Positions 20,381 through 31,731 are shown, counted from the stretch's first letter. The stretch is 61,401 bases of DNA from an uncultured SAR86 cluster bacterium (GCA_902541365.1 CACBQK010000005.1:1-61401); one strand, 5' to 3'. Made by a program: numbers and translations. Notes: generated by a model not told the origin, from the sequence alone.

Positions 20381-20752
20381 TCAATTTAGTGACAGTTTTA
20401 TATCAAAACTAACCAAATCAAAAGAGCTGTTTGGAAAATCAGCTACATTCAATGGTCTTAGGCTATTAAAATTATTTTGATATGGATTAACTGTTTTACT
20501 TGGTAATAAAGTCAAACCAAAATGTTTTTTATTAATTAACTTAAGATCTGAAGTATTAATCGCTTCTTTAAATGTTTTTTCATCTCCCTCAAGCGTCATC
20601 GCATAAATAACTAAGCCTACTCCTAGAGCAAGAACAATTTGTTGACCTCTTTCAATTTCTTCCTCAGTGTAACCATCATTATTTGACAGAGCATTGTTTG
20701 AGATAAAAATAGAACTTAACAAAAAAGCAAAGAAAAGATTTGTTTTTAACAT
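20381..20752 (-). CDS. Small exported protein, unknown function
   Basis: This 123-residue protein has a likely signal peptide ending near the ISNNALSN segment. A short hydrophobic stretch (QQIVLALGVGLVIYAMTL) follows at about residues 38-55. The remainder is polar and ends in a beta-like segment (FDLVSFDIKLSLN). No family was recognised. Its start overlaps by one base the stop of another small exported protein gene, so the two form an operon. It begins next to, and on the opposite strand from, tRNA-Ile. Confidence 0.55.
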   Translation of the reverse strand: MLKTNLFFAFLLSSIFISNNALSNNDGYTEEEIERGQQIVLALGVGLVIYAMTLEGDEKTFKEAINTSDLKLINKKHFGLTLLPSKTVNPYQNNFNSLRPLNVADFPNSSFDLVSFDIKLSLN

Positions 20753-21138
20753 TATTTAACTCCTAAAATTATTGGACTTTTACCTTTTGGTGAATAAACA
20801 ACAAACTTTTCTTCATTGAGAACTATTTCTCTCATGATACCTGATGAGTTACTACCTAAAGACTCTCCGAAAATAAAGCTATATTCAAGGACTTCATTTG
20901 ATTCACATGAAGAAGCACTGACTAATTCCATATCAGATCCATGAGAATTTGAAGCAATTACATATGTATTTGTTTCAAAGCAAACGACTCTTACTATCGC
21001 AGATATCGATTTACTGATTGGAACTGAAGGAATTTCAAGACTATTCTCAATTTTTAACTCAGAGTTAACATTTAAAGAAAAAAGAACAAAGACTCCTAGA
21101 ACAAGCTTGTTGAAAGTAATTACAGATTTACTATTCAT
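20752..21138 (-). CDS. Small exported protein, unknown function
   Basis: This 128-residue protein starts with a signal-peptide-like segment (LVLGVFVLFSLNVNS). The mature part contains two cysteines (VVCFET and SSCESN), which could form a disulfide. No known family was recognised. It is the first gene of a two-gene leftward unit and is divergent from the DUF3015 gene. Confidence 0.55.
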   Translation of the reverse strand: MNSKSVITFNKLVLGVFVLFSLNVNSELKIENSLEIPSVPISKSISAIVRVVCFETNTYVIASNSHGSDMELVSASSCESNEVLEYSFIFGESLGSNSSGIMREIVLNEEKFVVYSPKGKSPIILGVK

Positions 21139-21224
21139 TTTGCCTCCAAAAAAATATGTGTATTATTTACACAACTTACATATTTTATTGTACCATTGAG
21201 TTGTTAATTTTTTTCGGAGAATAT

Positions 21225-21695
21225 ATGTTAAAAAAATTACTACTATTGCCATTTGCAATCGTAACAATGAATAGCTTTGCTGCTAATCCTTATACTGATT
21301 GTGGAATTGGTGCTGCTCTGTTTCCAAATACTAATTGGGCAGCGGTTACTTCAAATGTTATTTGGGATGCGGGTACTACAGCTGTAATATCTGCTACAGC
21401 ATCTGAAGATACATGTAGTGGGGGTGCTGTTGAAACAGCTCAACTAATACATGATAAGTATGAGCTATTAGAAACTGACATTATGCTTGGTGAAGGAACA
21501 AATCTTGTTGCTCTCACTAAAAGTCTTGATTGCGAAGATTCATCTGCTCTTAGATCCTCAATTAAAAGTAACTTAGTAAGTGTTCTAAATACTGAAGGTT
21601 ATGCTGAAGATTCAAGAATTGATAAATCAATTAAGCTTTACGAAGCTTTTCAATCTAATGATGTTGTTGCATCATCTTGTTCAGTAGCTATCTAA
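21225..21695 (+). CDS. DUF3015-like exported protein
   Basis: The start was placed at ATG 21225 because a purine-rich site (CGGAGA, 21215-21220) precedes it and it opens a clean signal peptide (MLKKLLLLPFAIVTMNSFA). The frame stays open upstream to 21156 but without signal-peptide character. The 156-residue product begins its mature part with NPYTDCGIGAALFPNT and NVIWDAGTTAVISATAS, features of DUF3015 proteins, which are secreted and of unknown function. Conserved cysteines suggest disulfides. A strong terminator hairpin follows directly after the stop. Confidence 0.72.
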   Translation: MLKKLLLLPFAIVTMNSFAANPYTDCGIGAALFPNTNWAAVTSNVIWDAGTTAVISATASEDTCSGGAVETAQLIHDKYELLETDIMLGEGTNLVALTKSLDCEDSSALRSSIKSNLVSVLNTEGYAEDSRIDKSIKLYEAFQSNDVVASSCSVAI

Positions 21696-23545
21696 TAGCA
21701 CTACCAAAAAAAAAGACCCAATTAATTTTGGGTTTTTTTTTCTTCTTTTTTTTAATACCAGCCCAAACAAATGATTCGCAATATAAAGATATTTTATTAA
21801 GCGAAGAAAATATCTTTACAATTTCAAACTCTAAATCTTGGAAAAGAATTATCAATTTTGATGATGAGAATTTAGCAATCGAAAGAGATAAGCTTTATCT
21901 TTCCTCTCAAAATGATTTAGATGCTAAGACTGAATTAGAGCTCACAATTAAAATTTATGAGGACTATTTAGAAAATAAATCGGATGAAATATGTAGGTTC
22001 CCAGCAAGAGCATTTTTTGTGTCCCATACATTCTCTGATTTTCCAAAATTTACTGCTGAAAGATGTGATGATTACTTAGAGTGGAGCCAAGATAATTCTA
22101 TTGAGTCTATAAGTCTGATGTATGTCACAGGGTATCTACAAAATCCTGCTTCTTTTTTCGGCCACACTCTATTAAAGTTTAATTCATCAGACCAAAGTAG
22201 GGAGACAGACCTTCTTGATTCAGCATTAAATTATGGTGCAGAAACTGGAAATGATCCTGCAGTACCCTATGTATTTAAAGGCCTCACGGGGCTGTACTTT
22301 GCATCGCTGACGCAGGAAAGATTTTTTAGGCTATCTGCAGAGTACCAAGAATTTCAAATGCGAGATATCTATGAATATAGGTTAAACCTTTCAGAGTATC
22401 AAAAGAATCTAATTCTTGGATTCTCTTTTGAAATGATAGAAAAAAAATATATCTATTATTTTCTCTCAGATAATTGCGCATATAGAATGAATCTAATTCT
22501 TGGGCTAGCTCTTGGTGAGGACCCTATGCCTAATTTACCTTGGGCAGCACCAATAGATCTTCTTATTGGGTTAAATAATAGCGGAGCAGTAAGTGAAATC
22601 TCTTATCATCCATCTCAGACAACCAAGGTTATTAGTGCAATTAGCGATTTAGATAACAATGAAAAGAAACAATTTAGAAATACATTTAAAGACTTCGATA
22701 AAAACTATAATGTGCTGTCTGATAAAACAAAATATGCAGTTCTTGAAAATTTAAATTATTTAAAATTAAAGAATTTTAAAGAAGGTAATCAAGAGGAACT
22801 AGAAAGAATAGATGAAAAAAGAAAGGCGATTTTGCTTAGCTTAGATGATGCAGAAGAATTTGAGAGAAAAACTATTATGAATCAAGGCTATCCTCATGAA
22901 ATTAATTATCCTACTCTCATTAGATACAGTTCAAAAAAGATTTCAGATAAAGATCTTATCCACAGTTTTAGATTGAGAGGTGCAAATTTTGAAGTTCTTG
23001 ACAAGGATAAAACAAGGAATGGAAATTCGGAGTTTATGTTTTTGTCTCCTAAAGTATCCATATATGACGGCAAGGTTTTATTTGAGGAACTTACTTTATT
23101 TAAGGTTTTAAGTTTAAATGATAGAAAGGTAAGAATTGAGGGAGAAAGCCTATTTTCTTGGGGCATAGAAGCATCTAGAAAGAATCTCTCGGATAAATGT
23201 TATCCATGTAGTGTGAATTTAGCTAAAGGCACAATTGGCAAATCTTTTTTTGTAAATGAAAAGACTTCTTTATTTTCTTTGGCTAATTTTCAACTTCATC
23301 AATCGAGAAAAGAATCGGGCAATATTTCTATGAGTCTCAATCTTGGAATGATTTCCTATGTTGGAAAATCAAAATATTTAATTGAATATGAAAAAAAAGA
23401 GTTTGAGTCAAATAATATTTTCGATGATGAATCACTTAAAATCTCAATTAAGTTTGATAATAGTTTTAATAGAGATTATGGAATATCATTAAAAAAGAGC
23501 TCAGACTATGAGGTCTTTCAGTTAGATTTGAACTTTTATTTCTAG
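21677..23545 (+). CDS. DUF4105 (Lnb-like) exported protein
   Basis: This 622-residue protein contains the DUF4105/Lnb N-terminal core: VTGYLQNPASFFGHTLLKF near residues 151-169, then PYVFKGLTGLYFAS, YEYRLNLSEYQ and YFLSDNCAYRMN. The conserved His and Cys resemble a papain-like hydrolase active site. The C-terminal third looks like alternating beta-strands and ends in an aromatic residue, suggesting an outer-membrane or surface part. The start is uncertain. TTG 21677 overlaps the DUF3015 gene, TTG 21728 is an alternative, and both give a poly-Phe signal peptide encoded by a terminator-like T run. Confidence 0.75.
   Translation: MFSSYLIALPKKKTQLILGFFFFFFLIPAQTNDSQYKDILLSEENIFTISNSKSWKRIINFDDENLAIERDKLYLSSQNDLDAKTELELTIKIYEDYLENKSDEICRFPARAFFVSHTFSDFPKFTAERCDDYLEWSQDNSIESISLMYVTGYLQNPASFFGHTLLKFNSSDQSRETDLLDSALNYGAETGNDPAVPYVFKGLTGLYFASLTQERFFRLSAEYQEFQMRDIYEYRLNLSEYQKNLILGFSFEMIEKKYIYYFLSDNCAYRMNLILGLALGEDPMPNLPWAAPIDLLIGLNNSGAVSEISYHPSQTTKVISAISDLDNNEKKQFRNTFKDFDKNYNVLSDKTKYAVLENLNYLKLKNFKEGNQEELERIDEKRKAILLSLDDAEEFERKTIMNQGYPHEINYPTLIRYSSKKISDKDLIHSFRLRGANFEVLDKDKTRNGNSEFMFLSPKVSIYDGKVLFEELTLFKVLSLNDRKVRIEGESLFSWGIEASRKNLSDKCYPCSVNLAKGTIGKSFFVNEKTSLFSLANFQLHQSRKESGNISMSLNLGMISYVGKSKYLIEYEKKEFESNNIFDDESLKISIKFDNSFNRDYGISLKKSSDYEVFQLDLNFYF
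21706..21741 (+). terminator. Intrinsic terminator overlapping the next gene's start
   Basis: A run of nine A residues (21706-21714) is followed by ACCCAA (21716-21721), loop TTAATT, TTGGGT (21728-21733) and a T run to 21741. The A and T runs can extend the stem. It lies 20 bases after the DUF3015 stop, inside the predicted 5' coding region of the DUF4105 gene. Confidence 0.7.
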
Positions 23546-23549
23546 AAAT

Positions 23550-25115
23550 ATGAGAAGCTTATTATTTTTGTTTTGTGTCTTTTTCTTTAGCTTAGCCTCT
23601 ATATCTCATCCAAATACAGATACTAAAAAATATTCTGATATTGATGCTCATGCACCTACACCTCTTCCTGACAGGGTTGTCTTAACTTGGAATGATGATC
23701 CAGCAACCACTCAAGCGGTTAGTTGGAGAACAGATTTGTCCGTTAAGACTGGGTTAGCACAAATAGCAATAGCAAATTCAAATGGAAGGGCACTTAAACC
23801 AGATGAATTCAAAGCAGAGACAAGTTATTTTAAAAGCGATATTAATGAGGCTCATTATCATAGCGTCACATTTAAAAATCTTGAACCCAGTACTCTGTAT
23901 GCCTATCGAGTAGGTGACGGAGTGAATTGGACAGAGTATTACCATTTTAAAACTGCTAGCTCTCAAGAAGAGCCTTTTAGCTTTATCTATTTTGGTGATG
24001 CACAAAATGAAATTAGGACACATTGGTCAAGAGTTTTCAGAGAGGCATTTCGAGATGCTCCAAGAGCAGCATTTACACTCCATGCTGGTGATTTAATAGA
24101 TGAGCATAATATGGATTCACAATGGGGAGAATGGCATCAAGGACCTGACTGGGTGAATGGAACTATTCCGGTAATTGCAACACCTGGTAATCATGAATAT
24201 CAAAAAGATTCAGAAACCAAAAGAATTTGGACAAACAAAGATGGCCAACCTATCAATATCGAAATTGAATCTTTAAACAATGATAATCCAGAGGTATTTA
24301 TAGTTGATATTGAAGACTTTTTAAACAGAGCAGGAACAATAAAGGTAAAAGATTCTGGAGAAATAATAGACGCCGATGAGGGCATTGAATTAATTACAGG
24401 CTACAAAAAAGAAGAACTCATTAATAAACCAATTTTGGGTGGCAAAGCTCCGCTATATGATCGTCTTCAAAATCCGGATGGCATCCAGAAGGTGAGCAAT
24501 CACTGGAGACCGCAATTCTCTTTTCCAATCCAGAACGTTCCCGATGAGCGATTAAAAGAGACTTTATACTATCTGGATTACCAAGGTGCGCGCTTTATAT
24601 CTCTTGATTCAAATATTGAAATGGAGATTCAAGTAGATTGGCTTAGAAAAGTTCTAGAAGAGAATGATAATCGTTGGACGATAATTACATTTCATCATCC
24701 GTTTTATTCTCCTGCATCAGATCGAGATAATTTTGAAATGCGCCAACTGTGGAAACCATTACTTGATGAATTTAAAGTTGATCTAGTTTTAAGCGGGCAT
24801 GATCATTCTTACTCTAGGACTGGAGTAATTGATGCAAAAAAAATTGAAAATATTCCAACAGGTTATCAGCAAGCCTATGATCCAGAAATCGGTACTGTGC
24901 ATGTTGTTTCAGTGAGTGGGCCAAAAATGTATGAAATTACTAAAGGCAAATATGCAAAAAAGCTTGGAGAAAATACCCAACTCTATCAAATTATAGATAT
25001 AAACAAAGATAACCTTAGGTTCCGTGCATATACAGCAACAGGAAAGCTTTATGATGAATTTCTTCTAAAAAAACGTAAAGACCAACCAAACTTATTAATT
25101 GAAACTAATTTTTAA
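23550..25115 (+). CDS. Purple-acid-phosphatase-like metallophosphoesterase, exported
   Basis: This 521-residue protein has a signal peptide, an N-terminal fibronectin-like domain typical of purple acid phosphatases (LTWNDDPATTQAVSWRT), and a calcineurin-like catalytic domain. Metal-ligand motifs appear in order: YFGDAQNE, HAGDLID, TPGNHEY, ITFHHPFYS and LSGHDHSYSR. It probably releases phosphate from organic esters in the periplasm. An insertion of roughly 90 residues follows GNHEY, and part of it (262-295) looks PAS-like. It starts 4 bases after the DUF4105 gene. Confidence 0.88.
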   Translation: MRSLLFLFCVFFFSLASISHPNTDTKKYSDIDAHAPTPLPDRVVLTWNDDPATTQAVSWRTDLSVKTGLAQIAIANSNGRALKPDEFKAETSYFKSDINEAHYHSVTFKNLEPSTLYAYRVGDGVNWTEYYHFKTASSQEEPFSFIYFGDAQNEIRTHWSRVFREAFRDAPRAAFTLHAGDLIDEHNMDSQWGEWHQGPDWVNGTIPVIATPGNHEYQKDSETKRIWTNKDGQPINIEIESLNNDNPEVFIVDIEDFLNRAGTIKVKDSGEIIDADEGIELITGYKKEELINKPILGGKAPLYDRLQNPDGIQKVSNHWRPQFSFPIQNVPDERLKETLYYLDYQGARFISLDSNIEMEIQVDWLRKVLEENDNRWTIITFHHPFYSPASDRDNFEMRQLWKPLLDEFKVDLVLSGHDHSYSRTGVIDAKKIENIPTGYQQAYDPEIGTVHVVSVSGPKMYEITKGKYAKKLGENTQLYQIIDINKDNLRFRAYTATGKLYDEFLLKKRKDQPNLLIETNF

Positions 25116-25125
25116 AAAAAATTTA

Positions 25126-25677
25126 TTAAATCCATTTTATATTGCAACCCATTGAAGGAAGCTGATTCGAATTAATTTCATTCCCACTAATCAGATTGTC
25201 TATTGCATCTCTGAGATCTTTACCAGTTGGCTCGATACCTGAATTAGGTGAGCTTTCATCGAGCCTGCCTCGATATACAAGCTTCTGAGATGAATCAAAG
25301 AGATAAAACTCTGGTGTACATTCTGCCTTATATTTTTTTGCTATTTCTTGAGTTGAATCAAATAAGTAGGGGAATGATAATCCAAGATCTTCCCATAATT
25401 TACTCATCATATCCGGTCCATCTTGAGGATAGTTTTCTATATCATTTGAGCTAATAGCTACCATATTAATGATATCAGCATAATCACTGGCAAGACGCTG
25501 AATTTCTTGATGATAATGAATGACATAAGGACAATGATTACAAATAAACATAACTAATGAAGGTTTTGCTTCATCAAGCTCACTTGAAGAAAAGTCATTG
25601 CCACTGACAGTATTTAGAAGGTTAAACTCCTCCAAGTAAGAGCCAAGTTCCAACATGCTTGAGTATGTTAATGCCAT
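25126..25677 (-). CDS. Thioredoxin-fold (AhpC/TSA-type) protein
   Basis: This 183-residue redoxin-like protein carries a CNHC motif in VMFICNHCPYVIHYH, the typical position of the thioredoxin active site. This type of NHCP thioredoxin-like protein is common in proteobacteria and is annotated as a redoxin family member. No signal peptide is apparent. Further family segments are NDIENYPQDGPDMM and CTPEFYLFD. The role is probably thiol redox or peroxide defence. It is convergent with the phosphatase gene. Confidence 0.85.
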   Translation of the reverse strand: MALTYSSMLELGSYLEEFNLLNTVSGNDFSSSELDEAKPSLVMFICNHCPYVIHYHQEIQRLASDYADIINMVAISSNDIENYPQDGPDMMSKLWEDLGLSFPYLFDSTQEIAKKYKAECTPEFYLFDSSQKLVYRGRLDESSPNSGIEPTGKDLRDAIDNLISGNEINSNQLPSMGCNIKWI

Positions 25678-25708
25678 TGGAATATTTTAAAGGATTTATG
25701 GATGGAAT

Positions 25709-25728
25709 GGGCTGACCGAAGCCAGCCC
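25709..25728 (-). terminator. Stem-loop after the cadherin/cupredoxin gene
   Basis: On the minus strand GGGCTGGC-TTCG-GTCAGCCC forms an 8-base-pair stem with one G-T pair and a UUCG-type tetraloop. It lies 22 bases past the stop of the lipoprotein gene. No T run follows, so it may be a terminator or an mRNA-stabilising hairpin. Confidence 0.45.
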
Positions 25729-25749
25729 GAGGAGGCTCATAGCCAAAAC

Positions 25750-27651
25750 TTAGTAGTGCGACTTTGTTTTAAATTTTGTCTGCCCCGATGAATTTGTAGC
25801 GCCGTGATAACCTTGGTCAGCAGGCATATAAAAAGTTAATCCAGGCAGTTCATGAAACTGATGTTCGTGATAGTCTGAACCTGCATCAGCTGCCCTGAGA
25901 TAAACCGTATGAGTATTACCAGATGCTCCCTTAAAAGGACCAACTGATACTGTTCCACTAACTTCAAGTCCACCACTAGCCGATTCAACATCAATTAATG
26001 ATTGATCGTAGGTTGTGACGATCTCAATTCTTCCATTTGTATACATCCCAGTATGGACCCCACAATGAGGATAAAGAGTTGTCGGCGTAGAGTCCGTAAC
26101 TGTGAGTGTATGACTGGATTGATCCCAGCCTTCAGGGGAACCGATGTTATTTGAACCATTTGTATCATTAGCTGTTGTAGATATCTCAAAAGGATGAGCA
26201 GAAAAAACGCTATTAGCTGTTGGCTCGAAAACTATCTTATCTCCAACTCTTGCATATATCACAAGAGCAGTAGAATCAGCATTTATACCATCAACGGTGT
26301 AGTATGCAGAACCACTATTCCCAACTGTATAGGTTGTTGTTCTGAAGTCTTCTACATCAGTTAGATTTGTTCTACTGCTGTTATCTGAATACCATTGAAG
26401 GGTATCAAAGATGAGTTGATCAATCTCCTCTTGTAAAGCTGTTCCTTCTAAAATACCTTCCAGCAGGGGACTTAACCAATCTCCTGCAGTTTGTGTAAAG
26501 TAAGCTTGCTCACTTTCAGAATCCACATAAACTTTTTGAAGATAAGATGACAGACCACCAGATAAATTTTCCAGCTGTGTATTAGATAGAGTGGTATCAG
26601 CTAAATCAAGATTTAGGAGAATATCTCTAATAAGAGTAGTATCTCCCAAAGAAGTTTCTGTTGATGCATCTCGATTAAATATTGCATTATTAATGGTTGA
26701 TGTAGCAGTTAATGTTCCAGTGACACCCGCATATGATTGGAGGGAATTTAATGTTGTATCCAAAATAAATAACTGAGTATTAACAACAGCAGCCTTATTC
26801 GATGCTGCATCATTAATACTTAGATACGGATCATCAAAACGTATCATAAAGTTTGGATCAATGCCAAGCTTTTCCTTTAACGAAGTGAAAGAAAACCTAT
26901 CATCAATAGCAAGCATTGTACTCAATGGAGAGATAACAAAATTTTGATCAACTGTAGGATCATTTATGATCATCGTTCGACCTACGGGGTTATTGCTAAT
27001 AACAGGATTAAATCCGTCTTGAGCTATAATTTTTCCAGTTACGCCCTCATCGATTTCTAATGAAAATGATCCATCAGAAGCTGTTGTTGTAATATAAGTT
27101 GCACCATTACAAGTTTCTTCATCATTTGAATTAGTTATTGGTATACAGACATCTGCAGATTGAATGTAACCATCTATTATTAAGATTCCGTCATAGTTTG
27201 AAGTTACAGGATCATCAGAAGTATCGTTAGTAACTGTTACAGTGAAAGCTTGAGTTGCTGCAGCAGTTCCGTCAGAAACCCTAACAGTCAGCTCATAAAC
27301 ATTATCAGCATTCGCATCACCAGGTATTTCAAAATCAGGGGCAGCTACAAAGGTTACAACACCACTAGATGTACCAATTGAAAAAATATTAGCATCGGAT
27401 CCAGAGGAAATCGTAAATGTTAGCGAATCACCATCTGCATCAGAGGCAGTTGCAGTAAATGCTGCTGTTTGATTTTCAACTGCTGAATAAGATGTTGTTC
27501 CGTTAGTAAAGACTGGAGCAGTATTTGAGCTACCATAGTCGCCACCGCCACCACCGTAGTCACTGCCACCGCCACCGCCACCGCCGCCACATGCAGCAAT
27601 AGTAATAGCTCCAACTATAATTAATATGTTTTTGAAAAAAGATCTATACAT
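25750..27651 (-). CDS. Cadherin-domain lipoprotein with C-terminal cupredoxin-like domain
   Basis: This 633-residue protein has a lipobox (ITIAAC, Cys 21) followed by a glycine-rich linker (21-40). A cadherin-like domain spans 43-142 (PVFTNGTTSYSAVENQ, DADGDSLTFTISSG). A carboxypeptidase-regulatory-like segment (IIDGYIQSADVCIPI) follows, then a long helical region. Near the C-terminus a cupredoxin-like domain (about 437-548) carries H486 and the motif CGVHTGM (C530, H533, M536), matching type 1 copper ligand spacing (C-x2-H-x2-M). The last 85 residues are His- and Tyr-rich (DYHEHQFHE). It is probably surface-exposed and may bind copper; the function is unknown. Confidence 0.75.
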   Translation of the reverse strand: MYRSFFKNILIIVGAITIAACGGGGGGGGSDYGGGGGDYGSSNTAPVFTNGTTSYSAVENQTAAFTATASDADGDSLTFTISSGSDANIFSIGTSSGVVTFVAAPDFEIPGDANADNVYELTVRVSDGTAAATQAFTVTVTNDTSDDPVTSNYDGILIIDGYIQSADVCIPITNSNDEETCNGATYITTTASDGSFSLEIDEGVTGKIIAQDGFNPVISNNPVGRTMIINDPTVDQNFVISPLSTMLAIDDRFSFTSLKEKLGIDPNFMIRFDDPYLSINDAASNKAAVVNTQLFILDTTLNSLQSYAGVTGTLTATSTINNAIFNRDASTETSLGDTTLIRDILLNLDLADTTLSNTQLENLSGGLSSYLQKVYVDSESEQAYFTQTAGDWLSPLLEGILEGTALQEEIDQLIFDTLQWYSDNSSRTNLTDVEDFRTTTYTVGNSGSAYYTVDGINADSTALVIYARVGDKIVFEPTANSVFSAHPFEISTTANDTNGSNNIGSPEGWDQSSHTLTVTDSTPTTLYPHCGVHTGMYTNGRIEIVTTYDQSLIDVESASGGLEVSGTVSVGPFKGASGNTHTVYLRAADAGSDYHEHQFHELPGLTFYMPADQGYHGATNSSGQTKFKTKSHY

Positions 27652-27785
27652 ATAAGCCTCCTAAACAAATATTTATAAAGAAATTTCCCTTTAAGTTTTA
27701 TATATTCGTAATACTGGGCGTTCGAGATATGTAAGAAGTAAGTGTGCCCACTTAAATCAAGATCCTGACAAGGCAGTAATTAATA

Positions 27786-27823
27786 AACTTATGGCTCAAA
27801 AAATAAATTTCAAGCCATAAGTT
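27786..27823 (-). terminator. Stem-loop after katG
   Basis: AACTTATGGCT (27786-27796) and AGCCATAAGTT (27813-27823) form a perfect 11-base-pair stem with a 16-base loop. It sits about 15 bases beyond the katG stop. In the katG direction a short T-rich stretch (TTTATTAATT) follows or overlaps the stem end. It is a plausible terminator. Confidence 0.5.
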
Positions 27824-27837
27824 ATAAAAAAGATGGA

Positions 27838-29988
<2,151 letters not shown>

Positions 29989-30061
29989 TTAATTTATATA
30001 TATTATTTAAAGATTCTAAACTTTTTTTCAATTTAATTTAATAGAAATCAATGATTTTTTG

Positions 30062-30955
30062 TTAATTTATAATCATTAAATCTTCAGCAACAATAACTTC
30101 CCCGTCATAGACAGATGTAATCTCTTCGTATATTTCATCTGGAGTCGACCCCCAAAACAAAATATGCGAGAGAACTAACTTATTTGGATTTATTCTTTTA
30201 GCTATTTCACCTAATTCTAGAGTAGAAGTGTGATGCCCTTTGTGATATTTCTGCCAATCTGGAGTTTTATTTAAGAAGCCAGCATATGAGTAAACTTCAT
30301 GAACCAAAATATCAGCATCTTTGGCATAACTTACTAATATATCTGATGGACCTGTATCACCTGAAAAAACAATCACTTTATCCTTAGATGTAAATTTAAA
30401 TCCGTACGATTCATGAAGTCCGCCATGATCAACCCTAAAGGATTCAACTTTGACATCATCATTTTGAAAAATTACACCATTTTTTAATTCATGAAAGTTA
30501 AATTTATAACCTAATTTATTTGCTGGCTGAGTTCCATAAATACGATAATCGATATCTGTTTTGTAGGCTTTGAGGATATTTTTTGCCATATTCTCGAGGT
30601 CTTTAGGTCCAAAAAGTTCAACTTTTTCATTTCTACCCATGATCCAAGGAGTTATTAAGAAATCTGATAACCCCATAGTATGATCAGAGTGAATATGAGT
30701 TAAAAATGCATACTTTAATTTAGCAGGAATTAATGCATCTATGTCTCCGCCCCAATTTGAGGACAGTTCTGCCGCTCTTCTGATTACTCCAGGACCAAAG
30801 TCCACCAAGTATGCATTATCATTTACTATTACTGCGTAAGCAGATCCCATTCTTTGAGGATCTGGGTTTGGAGTGCCTGATCCCAAGATAGCCAAACGAG
30901 TTTCAGCCCCTAAAAGACTTGAAAAAAATAAAAATGACGTCAATATAAATTTCAT
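30062..30955 (-). CDS. Exported metallo-beta-lactamase-fold hydrolase (RNase Z/arylsulfatase-like)
   Basis: This 297-residue protein has a signal peptide (cleavage near LLGAET) and a metal site THIHSDHTMGL. Further ligands are in VDHGG, VFSGDTGPSD and VLSHILFWG. The GSGTPNPDPQRMG start and the FSGDTGPS motif recall the RNase Z/cyclase-like arylsulfatase branch. Export to the periplasm makes tRNA processing unlikely, so a hydrolase of small esters is more plausible. It is transcribed toward katG and is divergent from the SDR gene. Confidence 0.8.
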   Translation of the reverse strand: MKFILTSFLFFSSLLGAETRLAILGSGTPNPDPQRMGSAYAVIVNDNAYLVDFGPGVIRRAAELSSNWGGDIDALIPAKLKYAFLTHIHSDHTMGLSDFLITPWIMGRNEKVELFGPKDLENMAKNILKAYKTDIDYRIYGTQPANKLGYKFNFHELKNGVIFQNDDVKVESFRVDHGGLHESYGFKFTSKDKVIVFSGDTGPSDILVSYAKDADILVHEVYSYAGFLNKTPDWQKYHKGHHTSTLELGEIAKRINPNKLVLSHILFWGSTPDEIYEEITSVYDGEVIVAEDLMIIN

Positions 30956-31008
30956 TACTTAATTCTTAAATTCTTAGTCAATTTAGAATTTACACCACTG
31001 AATTTTTT

Positions 31009-31731
31009 ATGACAAATAAAAATATATTAATAATTGGTTCCTCAGGTGGAATTGGCAAAGCATTCATTGATGTTTTTGCAAAACAAAATGCTAACAATAA
31101 GATAATAGGCCTATCAAGATCAGAAAATAAAGACATTGAAAACCTTCATGCTCACCATTTTTTAGATTTAGAAGATGAGAATTCCATTGAGAGTGCCGCA
31201 AGACAGGCAGAGGCATATGGGCCTTACCAATTAATAATTGTTGCAACTGGAGTTCTTCATGGTGATGATTTCTCACCAGAAAAAAGTTTGAAGCAAATAT
31301 CAGCGGAAAACTTTAGGAAAGTTCTTAATATAAACACCATTGGACCTGCTTTAGTCGGCAAATCTTTTTTACCCTTGCTTGATAATAAGAATCCAAGTGT
31401 TTTTGGTTTTTTGAGTGCAAGAGTTGGTAGCATTTCAGATAATAGTTTGGGTGGATGGCATGCATATAGAGCCAGCAAAGCTTCACTAAACATGCTGATT
31501 AAGAATTTTGCAATTGAATTAGCTAGAACGAATAAATTAGCAAAAGTTATTGGACTTCATCCAGGCACAGTTGATACTGAGTTGAGTAAACCATTTCAAA
31601 AAAATGTTCCAGACAATAAACTTTTCACTCCATTATTTTCTGCAGATGCCATGGCTAATGTTATCAGTGGATTGAAAGAAGGTGATTCAGGATCAGTTTT
31701 TGCATTTGATGGGAGTAAAATAGAAAGTTAG
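31009..31731 (+). CDS. Short-chain dehydrogenase/reductase
   Basis: This 240-residue SDR has the cofactor motif GSSGGIGKAF near residues 10-19, a VATG segment in place of NNAG, and the catalytic YRASKAS (Tyr-x3-Lys). It resembles the CsgA/C-factor subgroup of unknown substrate. The photolyase start codon follows the stop with no bases between, so the two genes are tightly coupled. Such SDR/photolyase neighbours are seen in other marine bacteria, but the functional link is unclear. Confidence 0.87.
   Translation: MTNKNILIIGSSGGIGKAFIDVFAKQNANNKIIGLSRSENKDIENLHAHHFLDLEDENSIESAARQAEAYGPYQLIIVATGVLHGDDFSPEKSLKQISAENFRKVLNINTIGPALVGKSFLPLLDNKNPSVFGFLSARVGSISDNSLGGWHAYRASKASLNMLIKNFAIELARTNKLAKVIGLHPGTVDTELSKPFQKNVPDNKLFTPLFSADAMANVISGLKEGDSGSVFAFDGSKIES

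Noticed and set aside
27420-27614. Leucine-rich small protein in another frame of the glycine linker
   Set aside because: It is a frame shadow of the GC-rich glycine repeat within the lipoprotein gene and has no start context.
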